NCBI GenBank assembly: GCA_002482685.1
Contig: DLGL01000031.1
Coordinates: forward strand, 1 to 9,395
Reading direction: 5' to 3'
Source: Bacteriovoracaceae bacterium UBA7695
GTDB lineage: Bacteria > Bdellovibrionota > Bacteriovoracia > Bacteriovoracales > Bacteriovoracaceae
Length of the DNA stretch: 9,395 nt
The position numbers were made by a program, and so were the translations under genes. Positions 1 through 6,383 of this stretch are shown here, one piece after another. The first letter of the stretch is position 1; the number at the start of each line of letters is the position of its first letter. The notes below the pieces were generated by a model. That model did not search any database, was not told the DNA's origin, and saw nothing but the letters and a program-made list of their open reading frames with translations.

Positions 1-36
1 TCCACTACGAAGGGATGAGAGTCGGTCCTTCTGTAT

Positions 37-516
37 GTGTATGAATGTTTTGGTTGGACATCTGGTCCTATAATTCCAGGTTTTTCCTCAAATCAACAAG
101 TCATTGATACTATTCATTTAAGCCCTCCCAAACCTACCCTCTCAGAATCTTTCCTCAAAGAGAAATACTTAAAAGAAGGCCTTAGTTCCAAGGAAATTGC
201 CAAGCTCGCTTTTTCCTCAAGAGCGACGGTTACCAATTACTTAAATAAATATGGGATACCTCTTAAGAAGGTCACTCGGCGAACTAATGGAGGTCATAGA
301 TTTGGTTTTAGAAAACATGGAGGAAGAAGTATTCAAAAGAAAAAAGAACAGGATGTTATAAGTAAAATCGGCTTATATAGGGAAGCTGGATACTCTTATC
401 AAAGAATAGCTGATCTATTAAATGACCAAAATATTCAAACTAAAATGAAGAAGGGTTTTTGGTATTCCAAAGTTGTAAGACAAATTTACTTGAACACATT
501 AATTCGGACTCAGTAA
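37..516 (+). CDS. Recombinase-domain/HTH DNA-binding protein, lacking a serine recombinase catalytic domain
   Basis: The 159-aa product has two helix-turn-helix-like stretches. The first is at residues 44-73 (EGLSSKEIAKLAF...ATVTNYL). The second, at 89-150, starts with FGFRKHGG and continues with YREAGYSYQRIADLLNDQNI and WYSKVVRQI. This second part follows the pattern of the Recombinase domain that comes after the catalytic domain in large serine recombinases (YGYR ... G.S.R.IA..LN..GI.T ... W....VR.I). No resolvase catalytic domain (Y.RVS, R..R) precedes it. The frame is closed by a TGA at 16-18, so the only start near the left edge is GTG at 37, with no strong SD. It may therefore be a decayed recombinase whose N-terminal half was lost or frameshifted, or a stand-alone DNA-binding derivative. 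The product class is inferred from motif pattern only. Confidence 0.6.
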   Translation: MYECFGWTSGPIIPGFSSNQQVIDTIHLSPPKPTLSESFLKEKYLKEGLSSKEIAKLAFSSRATVTNYLNKYGIPLKKVTRRTNGGHRFGFRKHGGRSIQKKKEQDVISKIGLYREAGYSYQRIADLLNDQNIQTKMKKGFWYSKVVRQIYLNTLIRTQ

Positions 517-570
517 AAACGGCAACTTGCACCTGTTTTTAATCTACTAAATATATGTAAATATGTGATA

Positions 571-589
571 CGATAATATCGATAAGGAG
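571..589 (+). promoter_or_regulatory. Small palindrome and ribosome binding site before the 61-aa gene
   Basis: CGATA-A-TATCG at 571-581 is an 11-bp palindrome. It is followed by AAGGAG at 584-589, four bases before the ATG at 594. A TTGCAC at 527-532 could be a -35 element, but no convincing -10 lies at the right distance, so the promoter is not assigned. The SD is what supports the downstream start. Confidence 0.4.
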
Positions 590-593
590 CTAT

Positions 594-779
594 ATGCCTG
601 ATCCAAAAAATAAATCAACCATTCTTGAGCAACTTAAAAAAAAGACGAACTATAAAATTGTTACTCCAACTCTATCACGCCGTGGCATCGTTAACGATAA
701 ACAAACTGTGGCCAGAGAGTTAAAAAAATCGGTTTCACTCATACGATCTATTCTTTCTGAGAAGAAAGAATCCTTATAA
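594..779 (+). CDS. Small basic protein of unknown function
   Basis: The 61-aa product is lysine-rich and hydrophilic, with no signal peptide or membrane segment. AAGGAG at 584-589 supports the start. The C-terminal part (DKQTVARELKKSVSLIRSILSEKK) is predicted by eye to be helical and could be a DNA-binding helix pair, in the style of a short HTH protein, but I do not recognise a family. It ends six bases before the next gene, which suggests co-transcription with the membrane protein. An opposite-strand frame over the same bases has no such signals. Confidence 0.5.
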   Translation: MPDPKNKSTILEQLKKKTNYKIVTPTLSRRGIVNDKQTVARELKKSVSLIRSILSEKKESL

Positions 780-785
780 TCCCAG

Positions 786-1472
786 ATGCTGGAAATTCTT
801 TTTTCATTTCCAGGCTTAGTCGGACTTCTAATATTTGTACTCAAACGAAGCCCCTTACCAAATAGAGAATGGCTACTAACACCATTTGCTTTATTCTTAA
901 GTTCACTCAGCTTAGTGGTTTCCTACTTCTTTAGATATTCTGTCGGAATTCCATACTGGTCCACTTTTGATACTTTTATTTCATTTTTTTCCTATCTGGA
1001 TGAGCAAGTCATTTTCCTAACGAATGAAGATTCCCAATTCTTAGGAGCTGGCGTTTATTCAATGTCATTTCTAGTTGTAATCATTATCTCCTTGGTGATG
1101 AAACAAATTATCCCTGACAACTTATTACAAAACCCCGAAGGAAACGATTACATTGATTTCTTGGGCATTGAATTGGTTTTCATAGAAACAAGTACAAAAA
1201 AAATATATGTTGGAAAGCTGACCCAAGCTCCCCTTTCTGACAGTAATCCTTCTGCACTGTTTTCTATTATTCCAATCATGAGTGGCTTTCGAAGTGATTA
1301 TGATGAAGTAATTTATACAAATTTATATCGAGAAGAAGACATACAGGAAGATAAACTATCAAAGATTGAAATTTCTTTAACTTTAGGATCTTTAGTCTCC
1401 ATAAGAGAGTTCAACATGGAAGCTTTTCACAAATTTATTCAAAAAGGCACAACCGTTGTAAGATTTAAATGA
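786..1472 (+). CDS. Three-helix membrane protein with a cytoplasmic tail (DUF6338-like)
   Basis: The 228-aa product has hydrophobic segments at about residues 4-20, 31-50 and 90-108, then a soluble tail of about 120 residues. The tail contains IELVFIETSTKKIYVGKL and IPIMSGFRSDYDEVIYTNLY (162-181). The pattern of a strand, a K.YVG strand, then P..SG[FY]R and a threonine/tyrosine strand recalls small membrane proteins annotated as DUF6338. That family is of unknown function and turns up in accessory regions. The start has no strong SD and lies six bases after the 61-aa gene, so translational coupling is possible. The stop is six bases from the stop of the convergent DUF5706 gene. The membrane prediction is solid; the family name is tentative. 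Confidence 0.65.
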   Translation: MLEILFSFPGLVGLLIFVLKRSPLPNREWLLTPFALFLSSLSLVVSYFFRYSVGIPYWSTFDTFISFFSYLDEQVIFLTNEDSQFLGAGVYSMSFLVVIIISLVMKQIIPDNLLQNPEGNDYIDFLGIELVFIETSTKKIYVGKLTQAPLSDSNPSALFSIIPIMSGFRSDYDEVIYTNLYREEDIQEDKLSKIEISLTLGSLVSIREFNMEAFHKFIQKGTTVVRFK

Positions 1473-1474
1473 AC

Positions 1475-1492
1475 TCAATTAAAAGAAATTGA
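1475..1492. terminator. Weak AT-rich hairpin between convergent genes
   Basis: TCAATT (1475-1480) and AATTGA (1487-1492) can form a 6-bp stem with a 6-base loop. It lies across the 6-bp gap between the membrane protein gene on the + strand and the effector gene on the - strand, so it could serve either. The stem is purely A/T-rich apart from one G-C pair and has no long T-run, so this is a weak call. Confidence 0.2.
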
Positions 1493-2012
1493 TTAGCCGA
1501 TAGACAGCCACGACCATCAGGAAAATCACTGAAAATATAATAAAGTATTTAAAGTCACTTATAGCAGATGTCACACTCGAGTTTTTCTCACAACATCTTT
1601 GGGCAAGCTTCCAATTGTGCTTAGAATACTCGTCAGCCAAATCCTCTTCGCGTAATGCTTTCACTTTATCAACATAATCATTATGATTTTTTATTTCAGC
1701 AATAACAGGAAATGAATTTAGCGAATTCGACTGTGTGCCAATATCTGGCTTAAAAGCATCGAAAAGATGAAGTACAGTTTTCAAGGCAAAAACAAAAACG
1801 AATGCAAATGATATTACGCCTATTATAACGATCGCTTGTTCTAAATATGTAGGTGAACCTTTGTTTGGAGTAATAACTTTAAAAAGAGCAAAAACTGAGC
1901 CGCCGATAACACCAAGGAAAGTTAGAATTGTAGCCGCTTTGGTATCAGCCATTTTGATTTGGTCTACAATGTAGGAGTTTATCCCCTTTGAATATTCTGT
2001 CTTAAAATTCAT
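1479..2012 (-). CDS. pycTM: Pycsar transmembrane effector (DUF5706, PycTM-like)
   Basis: From the start at 2012 the product has 177 aa. Near the N-terminus is INSYIVDQIKMADTKAATIL (11-30), the D.KA signature of DUF5706. Hydrophobic helices follow at about 26-48, 58-82 and 154-177, and a charged helical region (103-150, KVKALREEDLADEYSKHNWKLA) lies between the second and third. In Pycsar, DUF5706 proteins are the membrane effectors, activated by cyclic CMP or UMP made by the partner cyclase; they damage the inner membrane and stop phage growth. I chose ATG at 2012 because GGTGG precedes it and it lies one base after the E2-like gene's stop. An in-frame ATG at 2054 would add 14 residues and overlap that gene. 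It is the third gene of the operon. The ligand is inferred from family knowledge only. Confidence 0.85.
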   Translation of the reverse strand: MNFKTEYSKGINSYIVDQIKMADTKAATILTFLGVIGGSVFALFKVITPNKGSPTYLEQAIVIIGVISFAFVFVFALKTVLHLFDAFKPDIGTQSNSLNSFPVIAEIKNHNDYVDKVKALREEDLADEYSKHNWKLAQRCCEKNSSVTSAISDFKYFIIFSVIFLMVVAVYRLINFF

Positions 2013-2013
2013 T

Positions 2014-2628
2014 TTACCACCGTTGTTCCACGAATTGTTTATTAGCAATAGCAAGAAAGTGTTTCTTTAATTCTCGCCCATGATAGCAGTCAAAAAAAGA
2101 TTGGCCGTTTCCACATGGGCATGAGTCAAATATTGACGTTTGATTTTGAATAAGTGCTTGCATAATCCCATCATAGCCATGCAGGCGTTCGCGTCCTGGC
2201 CATTTAGCTTTATCCTTTCCTAGCATCTTAAGATCGTTCTGATAGATTGAAGCATCCACTAAAAAATTTGAAAGCCTTTCAATAAACTGCAGTAGAGAGT
2301 CCGAAGATTTAAAATCAATTAAAGATTCTAAAAAGACAAACAAGCAAAGCCGCCAATCTTTTTCAATATGAGAGCCTTCAAACTGTTCCCATTTATCTCT
2401 ATGACTTATTAGGTAAGAATCAGGCGCAGATAATCCTCTGTAGTAATCAGCACTAAACTTAATTCTAATTATGAATGGACCATACTCATGCCCTATCTCA
2501 GTCTTGACGGTTAAACTTCCTTGAAACCACAGGCAGTCACGATCAGATCCATAACTTATGTCTTCAAAAGCTCTTTCAAATATAAGCCTATCATTTTGCC
2601 ATCTATTAAGATCGTGCTGCTTAAACAT
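2014..2628 (-). CDS. Ubiquitin E2-like protein with C-terminal SEC-C zinc motif
   Basis: The 204-aa product follows the layout of bacterial E2 (UBC-fold) proteins. Strands WFQGSLTVKTEI and YGPFIIRIKFSADYYRG (49-65) are followed by SAPDSYLISHRDKW. Then HIEKDWRLCLF (87-97) matches the H...dg.LCL active-site region, making C95 the candidate thioester cysteine, with H87 nearby. Helices (100-130) and WPGRERLHGYDGI (143-155) complete the fold. The C-terminus carries CPCGNGQSFFDCYHG (170-184), a SEC-C-type metal motif (C170, C172, C181, H183). The gene starts two bases after the cyclase stop, with a GAGG-type SD, and ends one base before the effector start. No E1 or JAB gene is in the window. By analogy with short type II CBASS, it may conjugate the cyclase to a target; that is inference. 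The SEC-C motif is clear; the E2 assignment is by motif and order of elements. Confidence 0.7.
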   Translation of the reverse strand: MFKQHDLNRWQNDRLIFERAFEDISYGSDRDCLWFQGSLTVKTEIGHEYGPFIIRIKFSADYYRGLSAPDSYLISHRDKWEQFEGSHIEKDWRLCLFVFLESLIDFKSSDSLLQFIERLSNFLVDASIYQNDLKMLGKDKAKWPGRERLHGYDGIMQALIQNQTSIFDSCPCGNGQSFFDCYHGRELKKHFLAIANKQFVEQRW

Positions 2629-2630
2629 AC

Positions 2631-4169
2631 CTACCTCACCGAATAGTAAGCGGATGAGTTAACATGAGGCTTAGCTTTTTCTCTATTAGAGACTGCTTGA
2701 ACTACAACTCTGTTCTCTATGATCTCAGCTGATCGGCGCTCTTCTTTACCAGAGTTTTTTAACTCGTCGTTTAGCTTTGTTGCTAAACCGATAGCCTTAA
2801 AGTCACCTGATGGAAGCTCTTTAAAGTATTTTTTGAGAGTCTGAACGTCCAAAAGATCATACTGACTCTTTGTCATAACAACTTCATTCCCTGCTGTTTG
2901 ATTCTGTTGAAGATTCTCTGCTTTAGTAACAGAGTTACCAATCAATACTTTATCCTTATCTCCATTCGTTCCTAGTTTGGTGGCGATTGTCGTTCCTCCG
3001 TCAATCCCAATAGCTAGGTTCAAATTTGGATAATCTTTAAAATACTTATTGAGTTCTTCCATAGATGAAAGAAGCCCAATCGCCGCCTGAATCACATTTT
3101 CAATCTTCTTATGTTTTTTTTCGTCTTCTATAGGAAGATTAAAGGTGGCAATCAAGCAATCACCACGATGCTGTACAGGTACTCCATCAAAATCCTCGAC
3201 CACATTCTGAAGTTCGCAGCGAATGCCGTGAAACAAACGAACCAATTCTTTAACAGTTCCATTCTTTTCTGCTTCACGGATATAGTTTGTGAAACCATCA
3301 AGATCACAGAATAAAGTCACTGAATGAAACCTCTTCGTGTTTTTGGCCGAGAGAAGAGTGAAATCAATTTTTTGAATTGTCCCTGTGACATCAATATCAG
3401 CAAGTGCTATTGAATCTTTATAATCTTCAATTAGCGCTTTCAATGCATCAGGGTCATACTCGCCAGCGTAGCTTTTTTTCAAATCCGGATATTCATTCCA
3501 ACTAGAAATCTTGCTCGAATAAATTACCCTATCTTTCAAAACGTCTTTAGTGAAGATGGTCTTCAAATCAGCTGGCAAAGCCAGGTAAGTTTCTTCAGTG
3601 ACACTTAGAGAGCCTGCTCCACTAAGAACTTTTGCTCCCCAATTAGCGGCGCTTCCAAGACTAATTAATTCCCTATCACCTTTTTTTCCAATATTTCCAA
3701 CAAAGAATTTTCCGTAAGCTGTTCCAGCAGCACATTTGAAATTCAACAACTCAGGAAAAACATCATTAAAGACATCATGGATAAATGAAATATAGCTGAT
3801 AGCGGCCACAACCGACCCCTTGCAGATACCAGCTTCATCCTCGTAAGGCTTGTAATTAATGAGATGGAGTCTTGCAGATTGAACCTGAATAATTTGTTGA
3901 TCAGGAAATATTGAGTTCTGAGCACGCAAAAGAGTATTTAAAGCTCTTATTAACTTCCGTTGTTTATCTTTATCATTGCCGGCTTCTTCTACTAGTTCAT
4001 CGATATTTCGAATGTCTAAGTAGATATGGCTGCCGGTGACTTCTCTAACCTCTTTAGGGCCAAGATTGGAGAAATCCATTTCTTTGGTGTGTTTAGTTAC
4101 TTCGACTTCGCTTGATTTGAAGTCTCGATCCTTAATTCTCTGCTGCACCTTTTCACGATTCCACCCCAT
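2631..4169 (-). CDS. pycC: Tandem-domain class III nucleotide cyclase (Pycsar PycC-type)
   Basis: The 512-aa product has two cyclase homology domains. The C-terminal one (about 280-465) has FCDLDGFTNY with metal Asp D289 and RGDCLIATF with metal Asp D337, then GIDGGTTIATKLG and IGNSVTKAENL. The N-terminal one (about 44-200) has IYLDIRNI with D52, no Asp at the second metal position (QSARLHLI, 97-104), and GTAYGKFFVGNIG...LGSAANWGAKVL with N176 and K180. So metals come from the C-terminal domain and the Asn/basic pair from the N-terminal one: one composite site. Charged tails flank both domains (1-40 and 467-512). The DUF5706 effector downstream points to a Pycsar pyrimidine cyclase that senses phage and makes cCMP or cUMP. 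A canonical adenylate cyclase is the alternative. First gene of the operon; AAGGAGG lies just before the ATG. Confidence 0.85.
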   Translation of the reverse strand: MGWNREKVQQRIKDRDFKSSEVEVTKHTKEMDFSNLGPKEVREVTGSHIYLDIRNIDELVEEAGNDKDKQRKLIRALNTLLRAQNSIFPDQQIIQVQSARLHLINYKPYEDEAGICKGSVVAAISYISFIHDVFNDVFPELLNFKCAAGTAYGKFFVGNIGKKGDRELISLGSAANWGAKVLSGAGSLSVTEETYLALPADLKTIFTKDVLKDRVIYSSKISSWNEYPDLKKSYAGEYDPDALKALIEDYKDSIALADIDVTGTIQKIDFTLLSAKNTKRFHSVTLFCDLDGFTNYIREAEKNGTVKELVRLFHGIRCELQNVVEDFDGVPVQHRGDCLIATFNLPIEDEKKHKKIENVIQAAIGLLSSMEELNKYFKDYPNLNLAIGIDGGTTIATKLGTNGDKDKVLIGNSVTKAENLQQNQTAGNEVVMTKSQYDLLDVQTLKKYFKELPSGDFKAIGLATKLNDELKNSGKEERRSAEIIENRVVVQAVSNREKAKPHVNSSAYYSVR

Positions 4170-4172
4170 AAA

Positions 4173-4180
4173 TCCTCCTT
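4173..4180 (-). promoter_or_regulatory. Strong ribosome binding site of the cyclase gene
   Basis: On the minus strand AAGGAGGA is followed by TTT and the ATG of the cyclase. It is the best SD match in the window and fixes the start of the 512-aa protein. The two downstream genes have weaker sites embedded in the preceding coding ends, consistent with coupled translation. Confidence 0.75.
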
Positions 4181-4211
4181 AATTGGTTTTGGGTAAACAA
4201 AAATGTTGAAT

Positions 4212-4246
4212 TCGTGAAAGGCCTAATTTAAGCTACTATTTCACGA
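4212..4246. repeat. 8-bp inverted repeat in the leader of the cyclase operon
   Basis: TCGTGAAA (4212-4219) and TTTCACGA (4239-4246) are perfect complementary arms separated by 19 bases. The repeat ends 43 bases upstream of the cyclase start codon. It could be an operator for a dimeric regulator or an RNA hairpin in the leader. The spacer is AT-rich (TAATTTAA) and no T-run follows on either strand, so it does not look like a simple terminator. Confidence 0.5.
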
Positions 4247-4450
4247 TTCTTTTTTTAGGGACGAAGCAAATTGCTTGGCGGCTTGACGTACCTCGTCCCT
4301 AATAATTCTCAAGTCTCTCGCAATTTGCTGGAGATGGCCAACCGCTTTAGTCAGAAAAATCTCACAAAATATAACTGTAGGGGCATGGTCGGCCATTGTC
4401 GGGGCATCCATAACTTTCACATAAATTAAGTCAAGATAGCTAAACTCCAT
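4241..4450 (-). CDS. Doubtful 69-codon reading frame upstream of the cyclase operon
   Basis: The frame would encode 69 aa, with a C-terminal half (LTKAVGHLQQIARDLRIIRD and on) that reads as an amphipathic charged helix. It has the same orientation as the cyclase operon and ends 71 bases before it. Against it: the start has only a weak GAAG-type site, the 3' third is occupied by a strong inverted repeat, the base composition is visibly richer in G and C than its neighbours, and I recognise no family. It may be a small antitoxin-like or regulatory protein, or simply an open frame through a structured non-coding leader. Confidence 0.35.
   Translation of the reverse strand: MEFSYLDLIYVKVMDAPTMADHAPTVIFCEIFLTKAVGHLQQIARDLRIIRDEVRQAAKQFASSLKKES
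4257..4328. repeat. Nested inverted repeats, possible structured RNA or regulatory element
   Basis: AGGGACGA (4257-4264) pairs with TCGTCCCT (4293-4300). Inside it AGCAA-A-TTGCT (4265-4275) is itself palindromic. GCAAATTGC (4266-4274) can also pair with GCAATTTGC (4320-4328), so two alternative foldings are possible. On the + strand a T-run precedes the structure and on the - strand an A-run follows it, so it is not a classical terminator in either direction. It occupies the 317-bp space between the cyclase operon and the divergent secreted-protein gene. Confidence 0.45.
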
Positions 4451-4486
4451 AACGATAAATCTTCACTTCACAAACAAGGACCTACT

Positions 4487-4900
4487 ATGAAGATTTTTTT
4501 TTCGATTATTATCTTTTCCATATCGTTCGCATCTCAGTCACAAACTACCCAAAAAGCAGATTTCTTCATTACTGGATACGAAATGGTTGAAAGTAAAGAG
4601 TCCCAAAAAGTTTATGATATTAAAGATATGAAATGGGAACACTCAGAAGCGCAGATGAAAAAATATAAAGAAGAGCCATCACAAAAAGCTTCTCCTGTTA
4701 CCTCTGAAGAAAATTCGAGTGCACTTAGGAAAACTCTTGAGTCCTTTCAAAAGGCAATTACAGGACTATGTATTTCACATCTAGAATTAAGCCTTGCATT
4801 TAATGTGTCAGCAAAAGCTTGGATGGTAGTTTCAGGCGAAATAGACGGAACAGTTAAAGTTATTTTGAAAAACCCGAATCAAAAATGTCCAAAATCTTAA
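4487..4900 (+). CDS. Small secreted or periplasmic protein of unknown function
   Basis: The 137-aa product begins with a signal peptide: MK, a hydrophobic run IFFSIIIFSISF, then a likely signal peptidase I site after SFA (residue 15). The mature part is hydrophilic. Its end, LRKTLESFQKAITG followed by the strands LELSLAFNVSAKAWMVVS and GTVKVILKN, has the helix-then-strands order of Trypco2-type domains. That is a weak resemblance and I give no family name. AAGGA at 4476-4480 supports the start. It is transcribed divergently from the cyclase operon. The SIR2-like gene starts 30 bases after its stop on the same strand, so the two are probably co-transcribed. Residues C95 and C134 could form a disulfide after export. 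Confidence 0.65.
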   Translation: MKIFFSIIIFSISFASQSQTTQKADFFITGYEMVESKESQKVYDIKDMKWEHSEAQMKKYKEEPSQKASPVTSEENSSALRKTLESFQKAITGLCISHLELSLAFNVSAKAWMVVSGEIDGTVKVILKNPNQKCPKS

Positions 4901-4930
4901 ACTTGCTGAAAATTAAACGAGGTTTATAAA

Positions 4931-5836
4931 ATGAAGGAATACCTATTTGTTTTGGGAGCTGGGGCCAGTCAACCCTATGGATATCCAACAGGTCAACAAT
5001 TGAAGTGGAACATTATTAATGATTTTAGCAATAGTACTGGGCCAACTTATGACTTACTTAGGTCCGAATTTTCTGCTGAAGTATTGAAAGGATTTGCTGC
5101 AAGCTTCAAAGCTTCAAAACTGGACTCCATTGATGCATTTTTAAGAATGAATACAGACTACGAGCTAATTGGAAAAAAGGCTATTGCTGCAAATATACTG
5201 CAGGCACAATCAACAAGTAATCTAGACCCAGCAGGAAAAGATTGGTTTGGGTACATCTACAATAGACTCATTGGTACTGATGAATCTAGGCTTTCTGATC
5301 CAAGAATTTCATTTATCACTTACAATTATGACCATTCAATTGAAGTGCAATTAATTAATGCTTTCAAACATTCTTTCAATTTAAATGATACTGAAGCCAA
5401 AAAATCATTCGTGAAGATTAAGATTCATCATGTTTATGGAGATATTGGAGACTTCTCAAGCCCTCTTAATCATGTTCATAAAATAAATGAACACTTTCAC
5501 TTTGAAAATAATACTCGAGCAAGAGCAATTGAGGAGGCAGCAAAATCAATCAAAGTCATGTATGGACAACGAGATGAGGTACCAGAAGATGTCAGGGAAA
5601 TGTTTTTTGGAAAAGAAATTTATTTCCTAGGGTTTGGATTTGATAAACTAAATATTCAAAGGCTAGGAATTGATTGGAAACGTTTTGAACGAGTGATTGT
5701 TAAAGCATCCGGATTTGGTCTAACAAATGCAGAGAAAGCATCTCATATCCAAAGCATGGGAATACATGCCAACAAAATAGTCTTTGGTCATCAAACCCAC
5801 GATTGTTATCATTTTTTAAGAGAACATTTTGTTTGA
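4931..5836 (+). CDS. SIR2-like domain protein, probable NAD+-consuming defence protein
   Basis: The 301-aa product opens with FVLGAGASQPYGYPTG (6-21), the GAGAS NAD-binding loop of SIR2-like proteins. FITYNYDHSIE (128-138) supplies the conserved Asn N132, HHVYGDIG (166-173) the candidate catalytic His with a Y-G replacing the usual H-G, and YFLGFGFDKLN (231-241) the late Rossmann strand. This is the SIR2-like group found in anti-phage systems (Thoeris ThsA, DSR, SIR2-associated CBASS), whose members destroy NAD+ on infection, rather than a protein deacetylase: the four-cysteine zinc ribbon of sirtuins is missing. It fills nearly the whole protein, with no added sensor domain. The SD is GAGG with nine bases to the ATG. 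NADase activity is inferred from family; the domain call is firm. Confidence 0.8.
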   Translation: MKEYLFVLGAGASQPYGYPTGQQLKWNIINDFSNSTGPTYDLLRSEFSAEVLKGFAASFKASKLDSIDAFLRMNTDYELIGKKAIAANILQAQSTSNLDPAGKDWFGYIYNRLIGTDESRLSDPRISFITYNYDHSIEVQLINAFKHSFNLNDTEAKKSFVKIKIHHVYGDIGDFSSPLNHVHKINEHFHFENNTRARAIEEAAKSIKVMYGQRDEVPEDVREMFFGKEIYFLGFGFDKLNIQRLGIDWKRFERVIVKASGFGLTNAEKASHIQSMGIHANKIVFGHQTHDCYHFLREHFV

Positions 5837-5881
5837 GAAAAAAGTCGCTCCAAAATCGCTACGATTAGTGTAAGAAATCTT

Positions 5882-5910
5882 TTAAATACTTAACGTTATA
5901 AAATATTTAA
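5882..5910. repeat. AT-rich inverted repeat between convergent genes
   Basis: TTAAATA (5882-5888) and TATTTAA (5904-5910) flank a 15-base spacer that contains the palindrome AACGTT. It lies between the SIR2-like gene (+) and the glycine-zipper gene (-), where a bidirectional terminator would be expected. The stem has no G-C pair, so terminator function is doubtful. Confidence 0.25.
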
Positions 5911-5939
5911 TTGAACAAGTAATGGTATGCGTTTGATCC

Positions 5940-6374
5940 CTACTTTTTAAGAAACTGCTCATTCATAAGTCTATTTATATCAACATCCATTAAATCCTTA
6001 AGAAGCTTCTCGCAATCCTTAGGCTTCATCTCTAAGAGTAGTTGTTGGTCCAGATTTGTAATTATTCTTACTTTGAGGATAGATTTGGCGCCACCAAAAG
6101 CAGCGCCAATAAGACCTATGGGCCCAAGTAAAACAGTCCCTAGGGCAGCATTTTTAATTCGCTCCCCTGCATCACTTGAGGACTGTTCCTCATGAACAAT
6201 CTCAGCTTCCTTAAGTTGGCCTTTGAAAAACTTCAACTTTTTTCCAAATATACCATCTTTCAATAAAACTTGAAGATGAGCTTCATCGAACATAGTCTTC
6301 CCTAAAAAATCGACCATGATAATTTCTTTTTCAAAATTAGAAGAAGTTAAAACCTTAAAGCCAGTAAGCGCCAT
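5940..6374 (-). CDS. Glycine-zipper protein of unknown function
   Basis: The 144-aa product has no signal peptide. A beta-rich N-terminal part (LKFFKGQLKEAEIVHEE, 47-63) leads into a hydrophobic glycine-rich stretch, AALGTVLLGPIGLIGAAFGG (76-95), of the glycine-zipper type. A further strand region (KVRIITNLDQQLLLEM, 101-116) and a charged C-terminal helix follow. The order short strand, G-zipper, strand with a polar turn, helix resembles small bacterial proteins with a PH-like or SHOCT-like organisation; no family is claimed. GGGAG six bases before ATG 6374 supports the start. It begins nine bases after the lipoprotein gene's stop, so both are probably one transcript with the XRE gene. Membrane association through the glycine zipper is plausible. 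Confidence 0.6.
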   Translation of the reverse strand: MALTGFKVLTSSNFEKEIIMVDFLGKTMFDEAHLQVLLKDGIFGKKLKFFKGQLKEAEIVHEEQSSSDAGERIKNAALGTVLLGPIGLIGAAFGGAKSILKVRIITNLDQQLLLEMKPKDCEKLLKDLMDVDINRLMNEQFLKK

Positions 6375-6383
6375 TTGAACTCC

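Noticed and set aside
650..844. Minus-strand frame opposite the 61-aa gene
   Set aside because: It has no SD and overlaps the starts of two + strand genes; it looks like an antisense shadow.
3111..3314. Plus-strand frame within the cyclase gene
   Set aside because: It lies entirely inside a gene with clear cyclase motifs and has no independent signals.
4257..4300. Rho-independent terminator
   Set aside because: The stem is strong, but the T-run is on the wrong side for + transcription and an A-run follows on the - strand.
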